Assembly: GCA_001817055.1 (NCBI GenBank)
Contig: MHHP01000002.1
Location: 1-15,143, forward strand
Origin: Candidatus Andersenbacteria bacterium RIFCSPHIGHO2_02_FULL_45_11
Lineage (GTDB): Bacteria; Patescibacteriota; Andersenbacteria; UBA10190
Reading direction: 5' to 3'
DNA: 15,143 bases
The position numbers and the translations under genes were made by a program. The notes under the pieces were generated by a model. It saw nothing but the letters and a program-made list of their open reading frames with translations. It had not been told where the DNA came from and did no database searches. Shown here in pieces: positions 1 through 5,683 of this stretch (position 1 is its first letter; every line of letters starts with the position of its first letter).

Positions 1-196
1 GCTGCGGATACGTGGAGACCAACTTTCTGGTGCTTTTGAGACATAGTTACATCGTACTAGGGAAATAAGGCTAATAAAAGTACGTGCAGTTACTCTTATG
101 TTATGTATACTGTAAATACTTTGGGGTTACCCACCGATCCCGGTTCACGCCGGGGGATGATTCTCAGAAAACTCAGGCATTACTTGAGTTTTTATT
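1..196 (+). other. Gene-free left end; possible short RNA unit
   Basis: I see no convincing gene in the first 196 bases. A TATACT hexamer at 106-111 could be a -10 box on the plus strand, but no good -35 box lies upstream. Between it and the terminator at 168-199 lies a GC-rich hairpin (ATCCCGG at 136-142 facing CCGGGGGAT at about 150-158). A roughly 80-nt transcript from about 118 to 197 would be possible. It does not look like tRNA, tmRNA, SRP RNA or 6S RNA. The rest may be the 3' flank of a gene lying left of the window. Confidence 0.25.
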
Positions 197-199
197 TTA
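168..199 (+). terminator. Hairpin plus T-rich tract
   Basis: AAAACTCA at 168-175 pairs with TGAGTTTT at 185-192, extended by one G-T pair around a short loop, and is followed by a T-rich run (TTATTTTATTT). It fits an intrinsic terminator for a plus-strand transcript. The stem's own A/T ends would also give a short T run on the minus strand, so it may serve the leftward HEPN-like gene that ends at 197 as well. Confidence 0.55.
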
Positions 200-823
200 T
201 TTAACTAGCGCTCGCAATTTCTTTTCAACTTTTGTAATAATCTTATTTGCTTTTGCAAAAAATAGGTCCAAATCTTCTTTTGTGTATGAATTATCGATAT
301 CCTTAAGCGCAGATACGTGAATTTTATTTCGTGCCATTCGAATTTCTTCAGCTACATTATATTCTTCTTGGTTTAATATCTTTCCACGCAAGCACGCTCT
401 GTTGATGTCTATAAAGTTAGTAGAATTTGTAATATCAGCATAGTCTGCATGTTCGATAACGTATCGTATCTGTCTTTGTTTTGAAAATGTATGAATTATT
501 CCTTGTGCCTCCTCTTTCCAAATAGCAGGGGATATTTGAGATGTTTGTAATTTTCCTTTGCGGATGTATTCACATAGTGCGTATGCCAAACAAGCTTCAA
601 CAATTGATCCAGTATAAACAAGCATATTTTTATACAGCGAGCTTCTAATGAGCTTTTTATGACATTCTTTACTTGCGGTGTCGATCAGAAAGATGATGTA
701 CTCAAATGCAATAGCAATATTTTTCTTGAGAGTGTCATCGTCAATGAAAGCAAACCTTCTTTCGAAGGCTTGCTTGGGCATTAACTCTCTGACATCATTA
801 TTTATTTCGCTGGCCAGTTGCAT
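197..823 (-). CDS. HEPN-like domain protein, 208 aa
   Basis: This is an alpha-helical, soluble, AT-rich gene product. The most telling segment is AEEIRMARNKIHV near the C-terminus (about residues 158-170). It carries the R-x(4-6)-H pattern of HEPN-fold ribonucleases (R, six residues, H) and resembles the 'RNxxxH' core of DUF4145-type HEPN proteins. An earlier helix (NMLVYTGSIVEACLAYAL, about residues 66-83) suits the HEPN helical bundle. HEPN proteins are often toxins or phage-defence RNases. No nucleotidyltransferase (MNT) antitoxin is visible; the only neighbour is a 57-residue ORF that overlaps its start by 26 bases. I start at the ATG at 823; an in-frame TTG at 826 is possible. No Shine-Dalgarno site is visible, so translation may be coupled to the upstream ORF. 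The fold call is inference from the motif. Confidence 0.6.
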   Translation of the reverse strand: MQLASEINNDVRELMPKQAFERRFAFIDDDTLKKNIAIAFEYIIFLIDTASKECHKKLIRSSLYKNMLVYTGSIVEACLAYALCEYIRKGKLQTSQISPAIWKEEAQGIIHTFSKQRQIRYVIEHADYADITNSTNFIDINRACLRGKILNQEEYNVAEEIRMARNKIHVSALKDIDNSYTKEDLDLFFAKANKIITKVEKKLRALVK

Positions 824-971
824 CAAGAAGCTTGCTCAGTGAGGGGAATCCTTGCTTTCGTAAATAATCACTTAGTTTTTTGTCCGATTGAATGGCAAAA
901 TCACGATTATACTTTCCCTCAGAAGCTCCTGTTTTGGCATTAGATCTTTTTTGTCGTATCTCCTTACTCAT
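798..971 (-). CDS. Small basic protein, 57 aa, upstream of the HEPN-like gene
   Basis: The ORF starts MSKEIRQKRSNAKTGASEGK and ends LLDATGQRNK. It is lysine/arginine-rich and I recognise no family. Support comes from a perfect -10 box, TATAAT at 978-983, placed 6 nt before its ATG. That predicts a transcript starting at about the A of the ATG. Its 3' end overlaps the start of the HEPN-like gene by 26 bases in another frame, so the two are probably one translationally coupled unit. By position it could be an antitoxin or regulatory peptide, but nothing in its sequence proves that. It could also be a leader peptide that only controls downstream translation. Confidence 0.5.
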   Translation of the reverse strand: MSKEIRQKRSNAKTGASEGKYNRDFAIQSDKKLSDYLRKQGFPSLSKLLDATGQRNK

Positions 972-977
972 ATTTCC

Positions 978-983
978 ATTATA
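978..983 (-). promoter_or_regulatory. -10 box (TATAAT), predicted leaderless start
   Basis: TATAAT on the minus strand lies 6 nt before the ATG at 971. No good -35 hexamer is visible 16-18 nt upstream. The same spacing recurs at many genes of the window. Confidence 0.55.
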
Positions 984-1028
984 TCGTACGAGTAAAAAAT
1001 AGAAAGGGGAATAAAATCGTACCTCCTC

Positions 1029-1064
1029 AACGCTTGGTGTTTTTACCGTTTAACACCAAGCGTT
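1029..1064 (-). terminator. 13-bp stem-loop after the rny tail, left copy
   Basis: AACGCTTGGTGTT (1029-1041) pairs perfectly with AACACCAAGCGTT (1052-1064) around a 10-nt loop. No T tract follows on the minus strand, so it may act as an mRNA 3'-end stabiliser or a weak terminator. An identical copy lies at 3437-3472. Confidence 0.5.
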
Positions 1065-1079
1065 TTCCCGGCGCCGTCT

Positions 1080-1112
1080 CCTCTCCTTACGAAGGAGAGG
1101 CTGGGTGAGGTT
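1080..1112 (+). repeat. REP-like hairpin element, copy A
   Basis: CCTCTCCTT-ACG-AAGGAGAGG (1080-1100) is a perfect 9-bp stem followed by CTGGGTGAGGTT, whose end overlaps the rny stop codon. It is duplicated exactly at 3488-3520. Related elements follow gyrA at 14997 and 15045. Confidence 0.65.
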
Positions 1113-1211
1113 AGCGTGCCAATGCGTCTGCCCTTGTTTCCCGAATGACGTTCACCTTCACATCTCCAGGATACGTGAGTTCTTGTTCAATTTGTTTTGC
1201 AATGCTTTGTG

Positions 1212-1937
1212 CTAGCTCCTTTCCCATATAAACGTAAAGATACGTCGGAAAGCCTCAGAAATAATAGCGTTTTTAATCATGATTCCCGTTGGTTTCTTCT
1301 CGTCAAAAGCCACAATCATAACATCGTTATTAAAAACATTGATTTCAATTCCGAAATCTTTAAATACGTCATTAACTTTCATTTCTCGGAGCAACTCTTT
1401 CTTGCGGGCAAGATCTCGTTTTCCTAGATTGCTTGCTGGCAGCAAACTTTTTACTGTAATGCCTTTTTTGACTCTATCTGGAAAGTATTCTTTCTCGAAA
1501 AAGTCACTCATTGTTCCATATGCCTTTGAGTAGTCAGTTATTGCCAGAATTTCTTTCCGTTCGTTATCCCGTAAGGTGTTGTAGTACATACGCTGTATCG
1601 GTTCAAGGCCCTCATAATAATGGATTTGGGAGTATAGATTAGATTCTGGTTTCTCGGACGCAGATATAGTTTCTTTCATACCTTTCAACTCTGACTCCAT
1701 ATCAGTGACCTGTTTTTTCGACCATAGTTCAAAGTCCTGAAGCAAAATGGGCTGAAATACAGTAGTGAAATCTTTTTTGAGCGGAGTAACCAGGCCCTTC
1801 GTCGTAAGAAGTTCTAGGGTGTGATAGAGGGCTGTGCGGTTTATAAGCGTTTCCTTGGCTATTCCCTGTACGGTGGCAGTATTGAGCTTGTGAAGTGCAA
1901 AAAAGACCTGCTTTTCCCGATCCGTAAGGAGTTCCAT
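1212..1937 (-). CDS. TrmB-family winged-helix transcriptional regulator
   Basis: The first 65 residues form a TrmB-type winged helix: LTDREKQVFFALHKL, then IAKETLINRTALYHTLELL as the recognition region, then a KGLV wing. Residues from about 75 form a coiled-coil linker (MESELKGMKETISASEK) leading to a C-terminal sensor-like domain of about 140 residues, as in archaeal and CPR TrmB-like regulators. The ligand is unknown. The ATG at 1937 is supported by a strong promoter whose -10 box ends 6 nt upstream. A 27-bp palindrome covers the -35 box, which suggests autoregulation. The gene's 3' end is joined to a duplicated rny tail that supplies the stop codon, so the last few residues may differ from the ancestral protein. 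Divergent neighbour: the unknown gene at 2068. Confidence 0.85.
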   Translation of the reverse strand: MELLTDREKQVFFALHKLNTATVQGIAKETLINRTALYHTLELLTTKGLVTPLKKDFTTVFQPILLQDFELWSKKQVTDMESELKGMKETISASEKPESNLYSQIHYYEGLEPIQRMYYNTLRDNERKEILAITDYSKAYGTMSDFFEKEYFPDRVKKGITVKSLLPASNLGKRDLARKKELLREMKVNDVFKDFGIEINVFNNDVMIVAFDEKKPTGIMIKNAIISEAFRRIFTFIWERS

Positions 1938-1943
1938 GCGACA

Positions 1944-1973
1944 ATAGTATCATATGTTGTCAAATAGTGTCAA
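1944..1973 (-). promoter_or_regulatory. Promoter of the TrmB-family gene
   Basis: TTGACA (1968-1973), an 18-nt spacer and TACTAT (1944-1949) form the best promoter of the window. The -10 box is 6 nt from the ATG, which predicts transcription from about 1937, at the start codon itself (leaderless). Confidence 0.75.
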
Positions 1974-1978
1974 CATAT
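1952..1978 (-). promoter_or_regulatory. 27-bp palindromic operator candidate
   Basis: The arms ATATGTTG (1952-1959) and CAACATAT (1971-1978) are perfect inverted repeats, and two more pairs match inside. The palindrome covers the -35 box and spacer of the TrmB-family gene, so bound protein would block RNA polymerase. I infer that the regulator binds its own operator. The site is also 90 bases upstream of the divergent gene at 2068 and might control it. Confidence 0.65.
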
Positions 1979-2067
1979 TTACACATGATACTAAGTAGCC
2001 TATTCTAACTTGTTGGCTAATAGGTAGCCAGCGAAAAACGTTCATTTCACAAGAAAAAGGAATCCAA

Positions 2068-2544
2068 ATGGCCAGCGTCCAAACTCTCGTTAAGGTTATC
2101 TACTATAATGTCTACGGAGGAACAATAGAGTCAGATCGACAGTTCGTCTCTGAATTTGCCGCAAAGGAAGATGCTGTTCAGTATTGCGTTGAAAACAAGG
2201 ATGATAAAATGTTCCTCTATGTTCGTATTGAACGCTTTTTGATTTCCAAAGAAGAGTCAGATCCTATGGAGATAATTTTTAATCGCGACGCGGTTGATGT
2301 TATTAGCAGAAGAAGATTAGAACTACTCCAAACATCATTTAGTCAAAGGCTCGACGTCGCGCTTTGCTTCTCAAGTGGATTCTTAATCCCAAAGCAAAGC
2401 GGGCCATTCTATCATCAAGAGAGGAAATTGGTGGAACAGGGATTTAATAATTCTCTTGCTGCCTTGAGGAATGGCGTAAAACAGTTTGTAAGATTTAATG
2501 ACGTTGAGTTCTGGCCACTAACAGATAAAGTGTCGTTCATGTGA
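2068..2544 (+). CDS. Hypothetical protein, 158 aa
   Basis: I do not recognise a family. The protein has no signal peptide or membrane segment. It has a mixed alpha/beta look with a strand-rich N-terminus (LVKVIYYNVYGG), a central acidic stretch and an RRRLELLQTSFSQRLDVAL helix. The start is supported by AAGGAA at 2057-2062, 5 nt before the ATG, one of only two good Shine-Dalgarno sites in the window. It is followed 25 bases later by another small gene with a strong ribosome binding site, so the two probably form one transcript ending at the terminator at 2799. Its place between the two rny tails marks it as part of the inserted segment. Confidence 0.65.
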   Translation: MASVQTLVKVIYYNVYGGTIESDRQFVSEFAAKEDAVQYCVENKDDKMFLYVRIERFLISKEESDPMEIIFNRDAVDVISRRRLELLQTSFSQRLDVALCFSSGFLIPKQSGPFYHQERKLVEQGFNNSLAALRNGVKQFVRFNDVEFWPLTDKVSFM

Positions 2545-2559
2545 AATATTAACCAAAAT

Positions 2560-2564
2560 GGAGG
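2560..2564 (+). promoter_or_regulatory. Shine-Dalgarno site GGAGG that fixes the start at 2570
   Basis: GGAGG is 5 nt from the ATG at 2570. It stands out because most genes here have none. Confidence 0.75.
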
Positions 2565-2569
2565 TTACG

Positions 2570-2773
2570 ATGAAGTATCAAGCGCTGTTTGAGGTACGAA
2601 ATGGCTCAGGACTAGAAATGCCGTATAGGGTTGATTTTGAAGCTAATAATGATAGAGAAGCCCTTCAGCAAGCACCGATATTAGGGGCGGCAGGTGGAAA
2701 ATTATCAGGAGTGTGTTGCATTAGGATATGCTCGGAATGTGGTAGGGAAAAAGAAGATTGGCTAAAAATTTGA
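2570..2773 (+). CDS. Hypothetical protein, 67 aa, with a CxxC motif
   Basis: The product begins MKYQALFEVRNGSGLEMPY and ends with CIRICSECGREKEDWLKI. An ATG at 2558 is in frame, but GGAGG at 2560-2564 sits 5 nt before the ATG at 2570, so the inner start is the real one; the GGAGG overlaps the upstream ATG. The CSEC pair and a further upstream VCC pair could bind a metal, but there is no second clean CxxC to complete a zinc ribbon. The 'YxALFEVRNGSG...YRVDFEANNDREALQQA' layout suggests a small beta-sheet plus helix, as in short phage or plasmid proteins. No function can be assigned. Likely co-transcribed with the gene at 2068. Confidence 0.6.
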   Translation: MKYQALFEVRNGSGLEMPYRVDFEANNDREALQQAPILGAAGGKLSGVCCIRICSECGREKEDWLKI

Positions 2774-2794
2774 TGTACTCAATTAGATGAACCG

Positions 2795-2830
2795 AAAAGC
2801 GATGAGGGAAACCTCATCGCTTTTTTCTTT
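2795..2830 (+). terminator. Strong intrinsic terminator
   Basis: GCGATGAGG (2799-2807) pairs with CCTCATCGC (2812-2820) across a GAAA tetraloop and is followed by TTTTTTCTTT. Four A residues before the stem pair with the T run. It ends the two-gene transcript from 2068 to 2773. Confidence 0.93.
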
Positions 2831-2848
2831 ACTCCTATTTTTACATGA

Positions 2849-2854
2849 TACGAT
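2849..2854 (+). promoter_or_regulatory. -10 box (TACGAT), predicted leaderless start
   Basis: TACGAT lies 6 nt before the ATG at 2861. The -35 region is poor (TTTACT at 2828-2833 is 15 nt away). It sits just after the terminator, so the next gene needs its own promoter. Confidence 0.45.
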
Positions 2855-2860
2855 TTAGTT

Positions 2861-3304
2861 ATGCCGAAAAAGCGAAAGAAGCCAAAGATTCGCGCGTATC
2901 AGTGTAAGGCGAAGCAGCTTTCCGGCCGTCGGTTCGTTGATATTATTCCGCAAGCTCGAAAATTACTTCGCACACTACAGAAGCAAACAAAACGGCGTGC
3001 GTATATACGTTCGGCGTATTTCCATAAAGACAAAATATTCTTTGATTTTTTCTGGCAGCATATACAGACAAAGTCAGCTGTTGATCGTGCGCGCCGTCTA
3101 AAATACTTACCCTGCGCATTAGAACTTCTGCGCAATTCCAAATGTGATCCACTTAGCTTTATGGATGAAAACCAGCCCGGAATTATTAAGCATGAATTTA
3201 AGGGTAACACTTCAGACGGACTGAATTTCTCTGTGATTGTGCAGGAAGATCGAAAAACAAATAAGAAGCAGCTGCTAACGTTATATCCTGCGCATCCGGA
3301 ATAA
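2861..3304 (+). CDS. Hypothetical protein, 147 aa, possible BECR-fold nuclease
   Basis: The N-terminus is very basic (MPKKRKKPKIRAYQCKAK), as in nucleic-acid-binding proteins. The core reads FFDFFWQHI, then DRARRLKYLPCALELLRNS, then HEFKG, then FSVIVQEDRKTNKKQLLTLYPA. The order 'H-x-F-x-G ... F-x-V-x-x-x-E-D ... K ... L-x-x-Y/F-P' is one I associate with short conserved CPR proteins and, loosely, with the barnase/EndoU/colicin/RelE-like fold of toxins and phage nucleases. That link is inference only. No antitoxin partner is adjacent. The start is supported by a -10 box 6 nt upstream. The gene is alone on its strand and ends just before the repeat-rich stretch at 3305-3520. Confidence 0.65.
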   Translation: MPKKRKKPKIRAYQCKAKQLSGRRFVDIIPQARKLLRTLQKQTKRRAYIRSAYFHKDKIFFDFFWQHIQTKSAVDRARRLKYLPCALELLRNSKCDPLSFMDENQPGIIKHEFKGNTSDGLNFSVIVQEDRKTNKKQLLTLYPAHPE

Positions 3305-3429
3305 AAAGAGCCCCACCAGGTGCCGGCTCAGAGACCGACGGCGGGGATCTAGTATGAGTATAGGGCTACGTGGATTCCGGATCAAGCCTGCCTGTCGGAC
3401 AGGCAGGTCCGGAATGACAACGGTTAGCG
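3305..3429 (+). other. Gene-free stretch with hairpins
   Basis: It holds an imperfect hairpin (GAGCC at 3309-3313 with GGCTC at about 3325-3329), then the nested palindrome described separately. I see no ORF in it. It is the right edge of the segment bounded by the duplicated rny tails. Confidence 0.5.
3374..3415 (+). repeat. Nested palindromes: a 21-bp element inside another repeat
   Basis: The outer arms ATTCCGGA (3374-3381) and TCCGGAAT (3408-3415) belong to the widespread 'ATTCCGGATCAAG..TCCGGAATGAC' type of intergenic hairpin. Inside lies CCTGCCTGTC-G-GACAGGCAGG (3387-3407), a perfect 10-bp palindrome. Removing these 21 bases restores an uninterrupted outer hairpin. CCTGCCTG/CAGGCAGG palindromes are, from memory, frequent in Parcubacteria genomes. 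Confidence 0.7.
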
Positions 3430-3436
3430 CCTCCTC

Positions 3437-3472
3437 AACGCTTGGTGTTTTTACCGTTTAACACCAAGCGTT
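3437..3472 (-). terminator. 13-bp stem-loop after rny, right copy
   Basis: It is identical to 1029-1064. It lies about 47 bases after the rny stop codon and is the best candidate for the 3' end of the nusA-tig-clpP-rny transcript, though no T tract follows on the minus strand. Confidence 0.5.
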
Positions 3473-3487
3473 TTCCCGGCGCCGTCT

Positions 3488-3520
3488 CCTCTCCTTACGA
3501 AGGAGAGGCTGGGTGAGGTT
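3488..3520 (+). repeat. REP-like hairpin element, copy B
   Basis: It is identical to copy A at 1080-1112: a 9-bp stem with loop ACG, then CTGGGTGAGGTT running into the rny stop codon. Confidence 0.65.
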
Positions 3521-5045
3521 AGCGTGCCAATGCGTCTGCCCTTGTTTCCCGAATGACGTTCACCTTCACGTCTCCTGGATACGTTAATTCCTGTTCAATT
3601 TGCTTCGCGATACTCTGAGCCAGCTTAATTGCAGCAAGGTCATCAATTTCGTGCGGTTCTACGAATACGCGGATTTCACGGCCTGCGTAGATTGCATACG
3701 CCTTCTTTACACCCGCGTAGCTGGCCGCAATCTGCTCCAAGTCTTCCATACGCTTCACGTATTCCCCGGTGTTCTCTTTACGAGCACCTGGACGTGCTGC
3801 GGAGATAGCATCTGCAACCTGTACGATGATGGCTTCTCTCGTATCAAATGGGTAGTCTTCGTGATGCGCTGCAGCGGCTTTAATAATTTCCTCTTTAATG
3901 CCGAACTTTCGCATAATCTTTTCCCCAATCTCTACGTGATTACCTTCAACCTCATGGTCGATTGCTTTTCCAATATCGTGTAAGAGTGTTGCCTTCTTTG
4001 CAATATTTACATTTGCGCCAAGCTCTTCAGCCAACATGATTGCAATGTGAGCCGCTTCCCAGCTGTGCTTTAAGATGTTTTGGCGATAACTAGTACGATA
4101 TTTCATGCGGCCAACTAAATGCACAAGCTGTGGTGGAAAGTCCACAATTCCCAAATCATATACCGTAGCTTCTCCTGCTTCGCGGATATCGTCGTTAATC
4201 TTTTTCTTTGCTTCTTCCACTACCTCTTCAATGCGGCCTGGGTGCACTCGTCCGTCTTTAATAAGGGCTTCAATAGCACGCTTTGCAACCTGGCGTCGTA
4301 CGGGAGAGAAGCCAGAGATCATAATGGAGTTTGGTGTTTCATCAATTACGATTTCGCATCCGGTAAGCCGTTCAATGTGTTGAATATTGCGTCCTTCTTT
4401 TCCAATAATACGGCCGATCATGGATGCATCTGGCACATCTACGTAGGAAGTAGAGTTTTCTGCAATGTGAGATGCCGCATACCGCTGCACAACAGTGGAG
4501 AGAATATTGCGAGCCTTTTCTTCCAGTTGTGTTTCCCCTTCTTGCTCCAGTTTTCGAACGCGTCGAACAATTTCTTCCTTTGTTTGTTCTTCCATTTGTT
4601 CCATAATCCGCTCCGCTGCTTGCGCTGCAGTAAGTCCGGATATCTCTGTAAGGTGCTTTTGCTCTTCTTCTAGAGCATGAGCAAGCTTCGCACGGTCTTT
4701 CTCTAGCGCTTCTTTTGTGGAGGCGAGTTCTTGCTCTTTTTGCTCTACAGATTCTATCTTTGTTGTAAGCTTAGTTTCTCGTTCAGCAACACGAGTCTCC
4801 AGCTCAATAATTTGATTACGACGAGCATCAGCTTCTTTTTCAGCTTTCTCGCGTAGTTCTTGTACTTCACGCTCTGTTTCAGCGCGGAGAGCTTGAACCT
4901 TCTGCTTTGCCGCAGCAAGTTTTTCTTCGATTTTACCGTCTACATGTTCTGCTTTTTGAGAGCCCAGTTGGCGGGATGCTAAATACCCTATACCAACACC
5001 GAGCAGTGCTGCCACAATGGCAGGCACGTACGCTGATAGAGCCAT
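3519..5045 (-). CDS. rny: Ribonuclease Y
   Basis: RNase Y is a membrane-anchored endoribonuclease that starts mRNA decay. The order of parts is canonical: an N-terminal membrane helix (about residues 5-24), a long charged coiled coil (30-200), a KH domain with GRIIGKEGRN at 211-220, and an HD domain with HSWEAAHIA at 327-335 and the metal-binding LLHDIGK at 354-360. The length of 508 aa is normal for the family (about 510-520). The gene starts 37 bases after the clpP stop with no Shine-Dalgarno site and is probably part of the nusA-tig-clpP-rny transcript. Its last 34 codons plus the 3' flank exist a second time at 1022-1217, with only synonymous differences. This 3' end may therefore have been replaced by recombination, yet the protein is intact. 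Confidence 0.97.
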   Translation of the reverse strand: MALSAYVPAIVAALLGVGIGYLASRQLGSQKAEHVDGKIEEKLAAAKQKVQALRAETEREVQELREKAEKEADARRNQIIELETRVAERETKLTTKIESVEQKEQELASTKEALEKDRAKLAHALEEEQKHLTEISGLTAAQAAERIMEQMEEQTKEEIVRRVRKLEQEGETQLEEKARNILSTVVQRYAASHIAENSTSYVDVPDASMIGRIIGKEGRNIQHIERLTGCEIVIDETPNSIMISGFSPVRRQVAKRAIEALIKDGRVHPGRIEEVVEEAKKKINDDIREAGEATVYDLGIVDFPPQLVHLVGRMKYRTSYRQNILKHSWEAAHIAIMLAEELGANVNIAKKATLLHDIGKAIDHEVEGNHVEIGEKIMRKFGIKEEIIKAAAAHHEDYPFDTREAIIVQVADAISAARPGARKENTGEYVKRMEDLEQIAASYAGVKKAYAIYAGREIRVFVEPHEIDDLAAIKLAQSIAKQIEQELTYPGDVKVNVIRETRADALAR

Positions 5046-5082
5046 ATTGTATGGTGGTTAATAAATCAAATTCGAGGAAGAT

Positions 5083-5667
5083 TCACCCTTTTGTGATGAT
5101 TGTGTCAATAATTCCGTACTCTTTCGCTTCCTCTGATGACATATAGTAATCCCTATCTGTATCTTTTTCCACTTTTTTCAAAGGCTGGCCTGTGTGGTGG
5201 GCAAGAATTTGATTTAGTTTATCCTTGGTTTTCAGGATGTGCCGAGCGCTAATTTCGATGTCGGATGCTTGCCCTTCTGCTCCGCCCATGACTTGGTGGA
5301 TCATAACTTCGGCATTTGGAAGCGCTGCGCGCTTACCAGCCGCACCCGCACCCAAGAGTACTGCTCCCATACTTGCTGCAATGCCTACGCAAATAGTAGC
5401 AACGTCAGGTTGAATAAACTGCATGGTGTCGTACATCGCCATACCGGCAGTTACTTGCCCGCCTGGCGAATTAATGTACAGCTTAATATCTTTCTTCGGA
5501 TCCTCATGCTCAAGGAAAATAAGCTGAGCAATGATGACGTTTGCGACGTCTTCATCAATCGCACCACTTAAAAAGATAATGCGCTCTTTCAGGAGACGAG
5601 AATAAATATCGTATGCTCTCTCTCCAAATTGTGATTTTTCTAAAACGGTTGGTATAAGGTAACTCAT
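5083..5667 (-). CDS. clpP: ATP-dependent Clp protease proteolytic subunit
   Basis: ClpP is the serine peptidase that forms a barrel of two heptamers and degrades proteins fed in by Clp ATPases. The catalytic triad is complete: Ser99 in GIAASMGAV, His124 in VMIHQ, and Asp173 in DTDRDYYMS. The INSPGG segment at 65-70 and the family's usual length (194 aa) also fit. The gene lies 16 bases after the trigger-factor stop codon and before rny. A -10 box TATACT at 5675-5680 sits 7 nt before the ATG and overlaps the end of tig, so clpP may also have its own leaderless promoter. AGAGG lies 13 nt upstream, too far for a normal ribosome binding site. Confidence 0.98.
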   Translation of the reverse strand: MSYLIPTVLEKSQFGERAYDIYSRLLKERIIFLSGAIDEDVANVIIAQLIFLEHEDPKKDIKLYINSPGGQVTAGMAMYDTMQFIQPDVATICVGIAASMGAVLLGAGAAGKRAALPNAEVMIHQVMGGAEGQASDIEISARHILKTKDKLNQILAHHTGQPLKKVEKDTDRDYYMSSEEAKEYGIIDTIITKG

Positions 5668-5674
5668 ACCAACT

Positions 5675-5680
5675 AGTATA
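5675..5680 (-). promoter_or_regulatory. -10 box (TATACT) before clpP
   Basis: TATACT is 7 nt before the clpP ATG at 5667, inside the short tig-clpP gap. No good -35 box is visible. Confidence 0.45.
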
Positions 5681-5683
5681 CCT

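Larger units (their letters stand above)
1022..1217 (-). pseudogene. Displaced 3' tail of rny with its downstream hairpins
   Basis: On the minus strand 1214-1111 encodes the last 34 residues of RNase Y plus the stop codon, matching residues 475-508 of the intact protein at 3519-5045 exactly. The next 90 bases match the intact gene's 3' flank too. The offset between the copies is 2408. From 1022 to 1161 the two are identical; from 1162 to 1214 there are 12 base differences in 11 codons, all synonymous. Nothing of the N-terminal 474 codons remains, so the fragment cannot make RNase Y. It abuts the 3' end of the TrmB-family gene, whose TAG stop lies inside the fragment. Confidence 0.9.

Noticed and set aside
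134..160. tRNA T-arm-like sequence CCCGG-TTCACG-CCGGG
   Set aside because: The loop has six bases instead of seven, and no acceptor, D or anticodon arms fit around it.
1111..1227. 38-codon ORF (MGKELAQS...) formed by the displaced rny tail plus a few bases of the TrmB-family gene
   Set aside because: It has no ribosome binding site or promoter and encodes only the last part of RNase Y; it is a remnant.
2542..2544. TGA recoded as glycine, as in some CPR lineages
   Set aside because: TGA serves as a normal stop here and at 9276-9278 and 2771-2773, and the large housekeeping frames contain no in-frame TGA.
4105..4673. Long plus-strand ORFs opposite rny, and similar ones opposite tig, nusA and gyrA
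   Set aside because: They are antisense shadows of well-identified genes and show no start signals or family features.
5046..5051. TACAAT directly before the rny ATG as a leaderless promoter
   Set aside because: With no gap between box and ATG, transcription would start inside the gene; rny is better explained as part of the upstream transcript.
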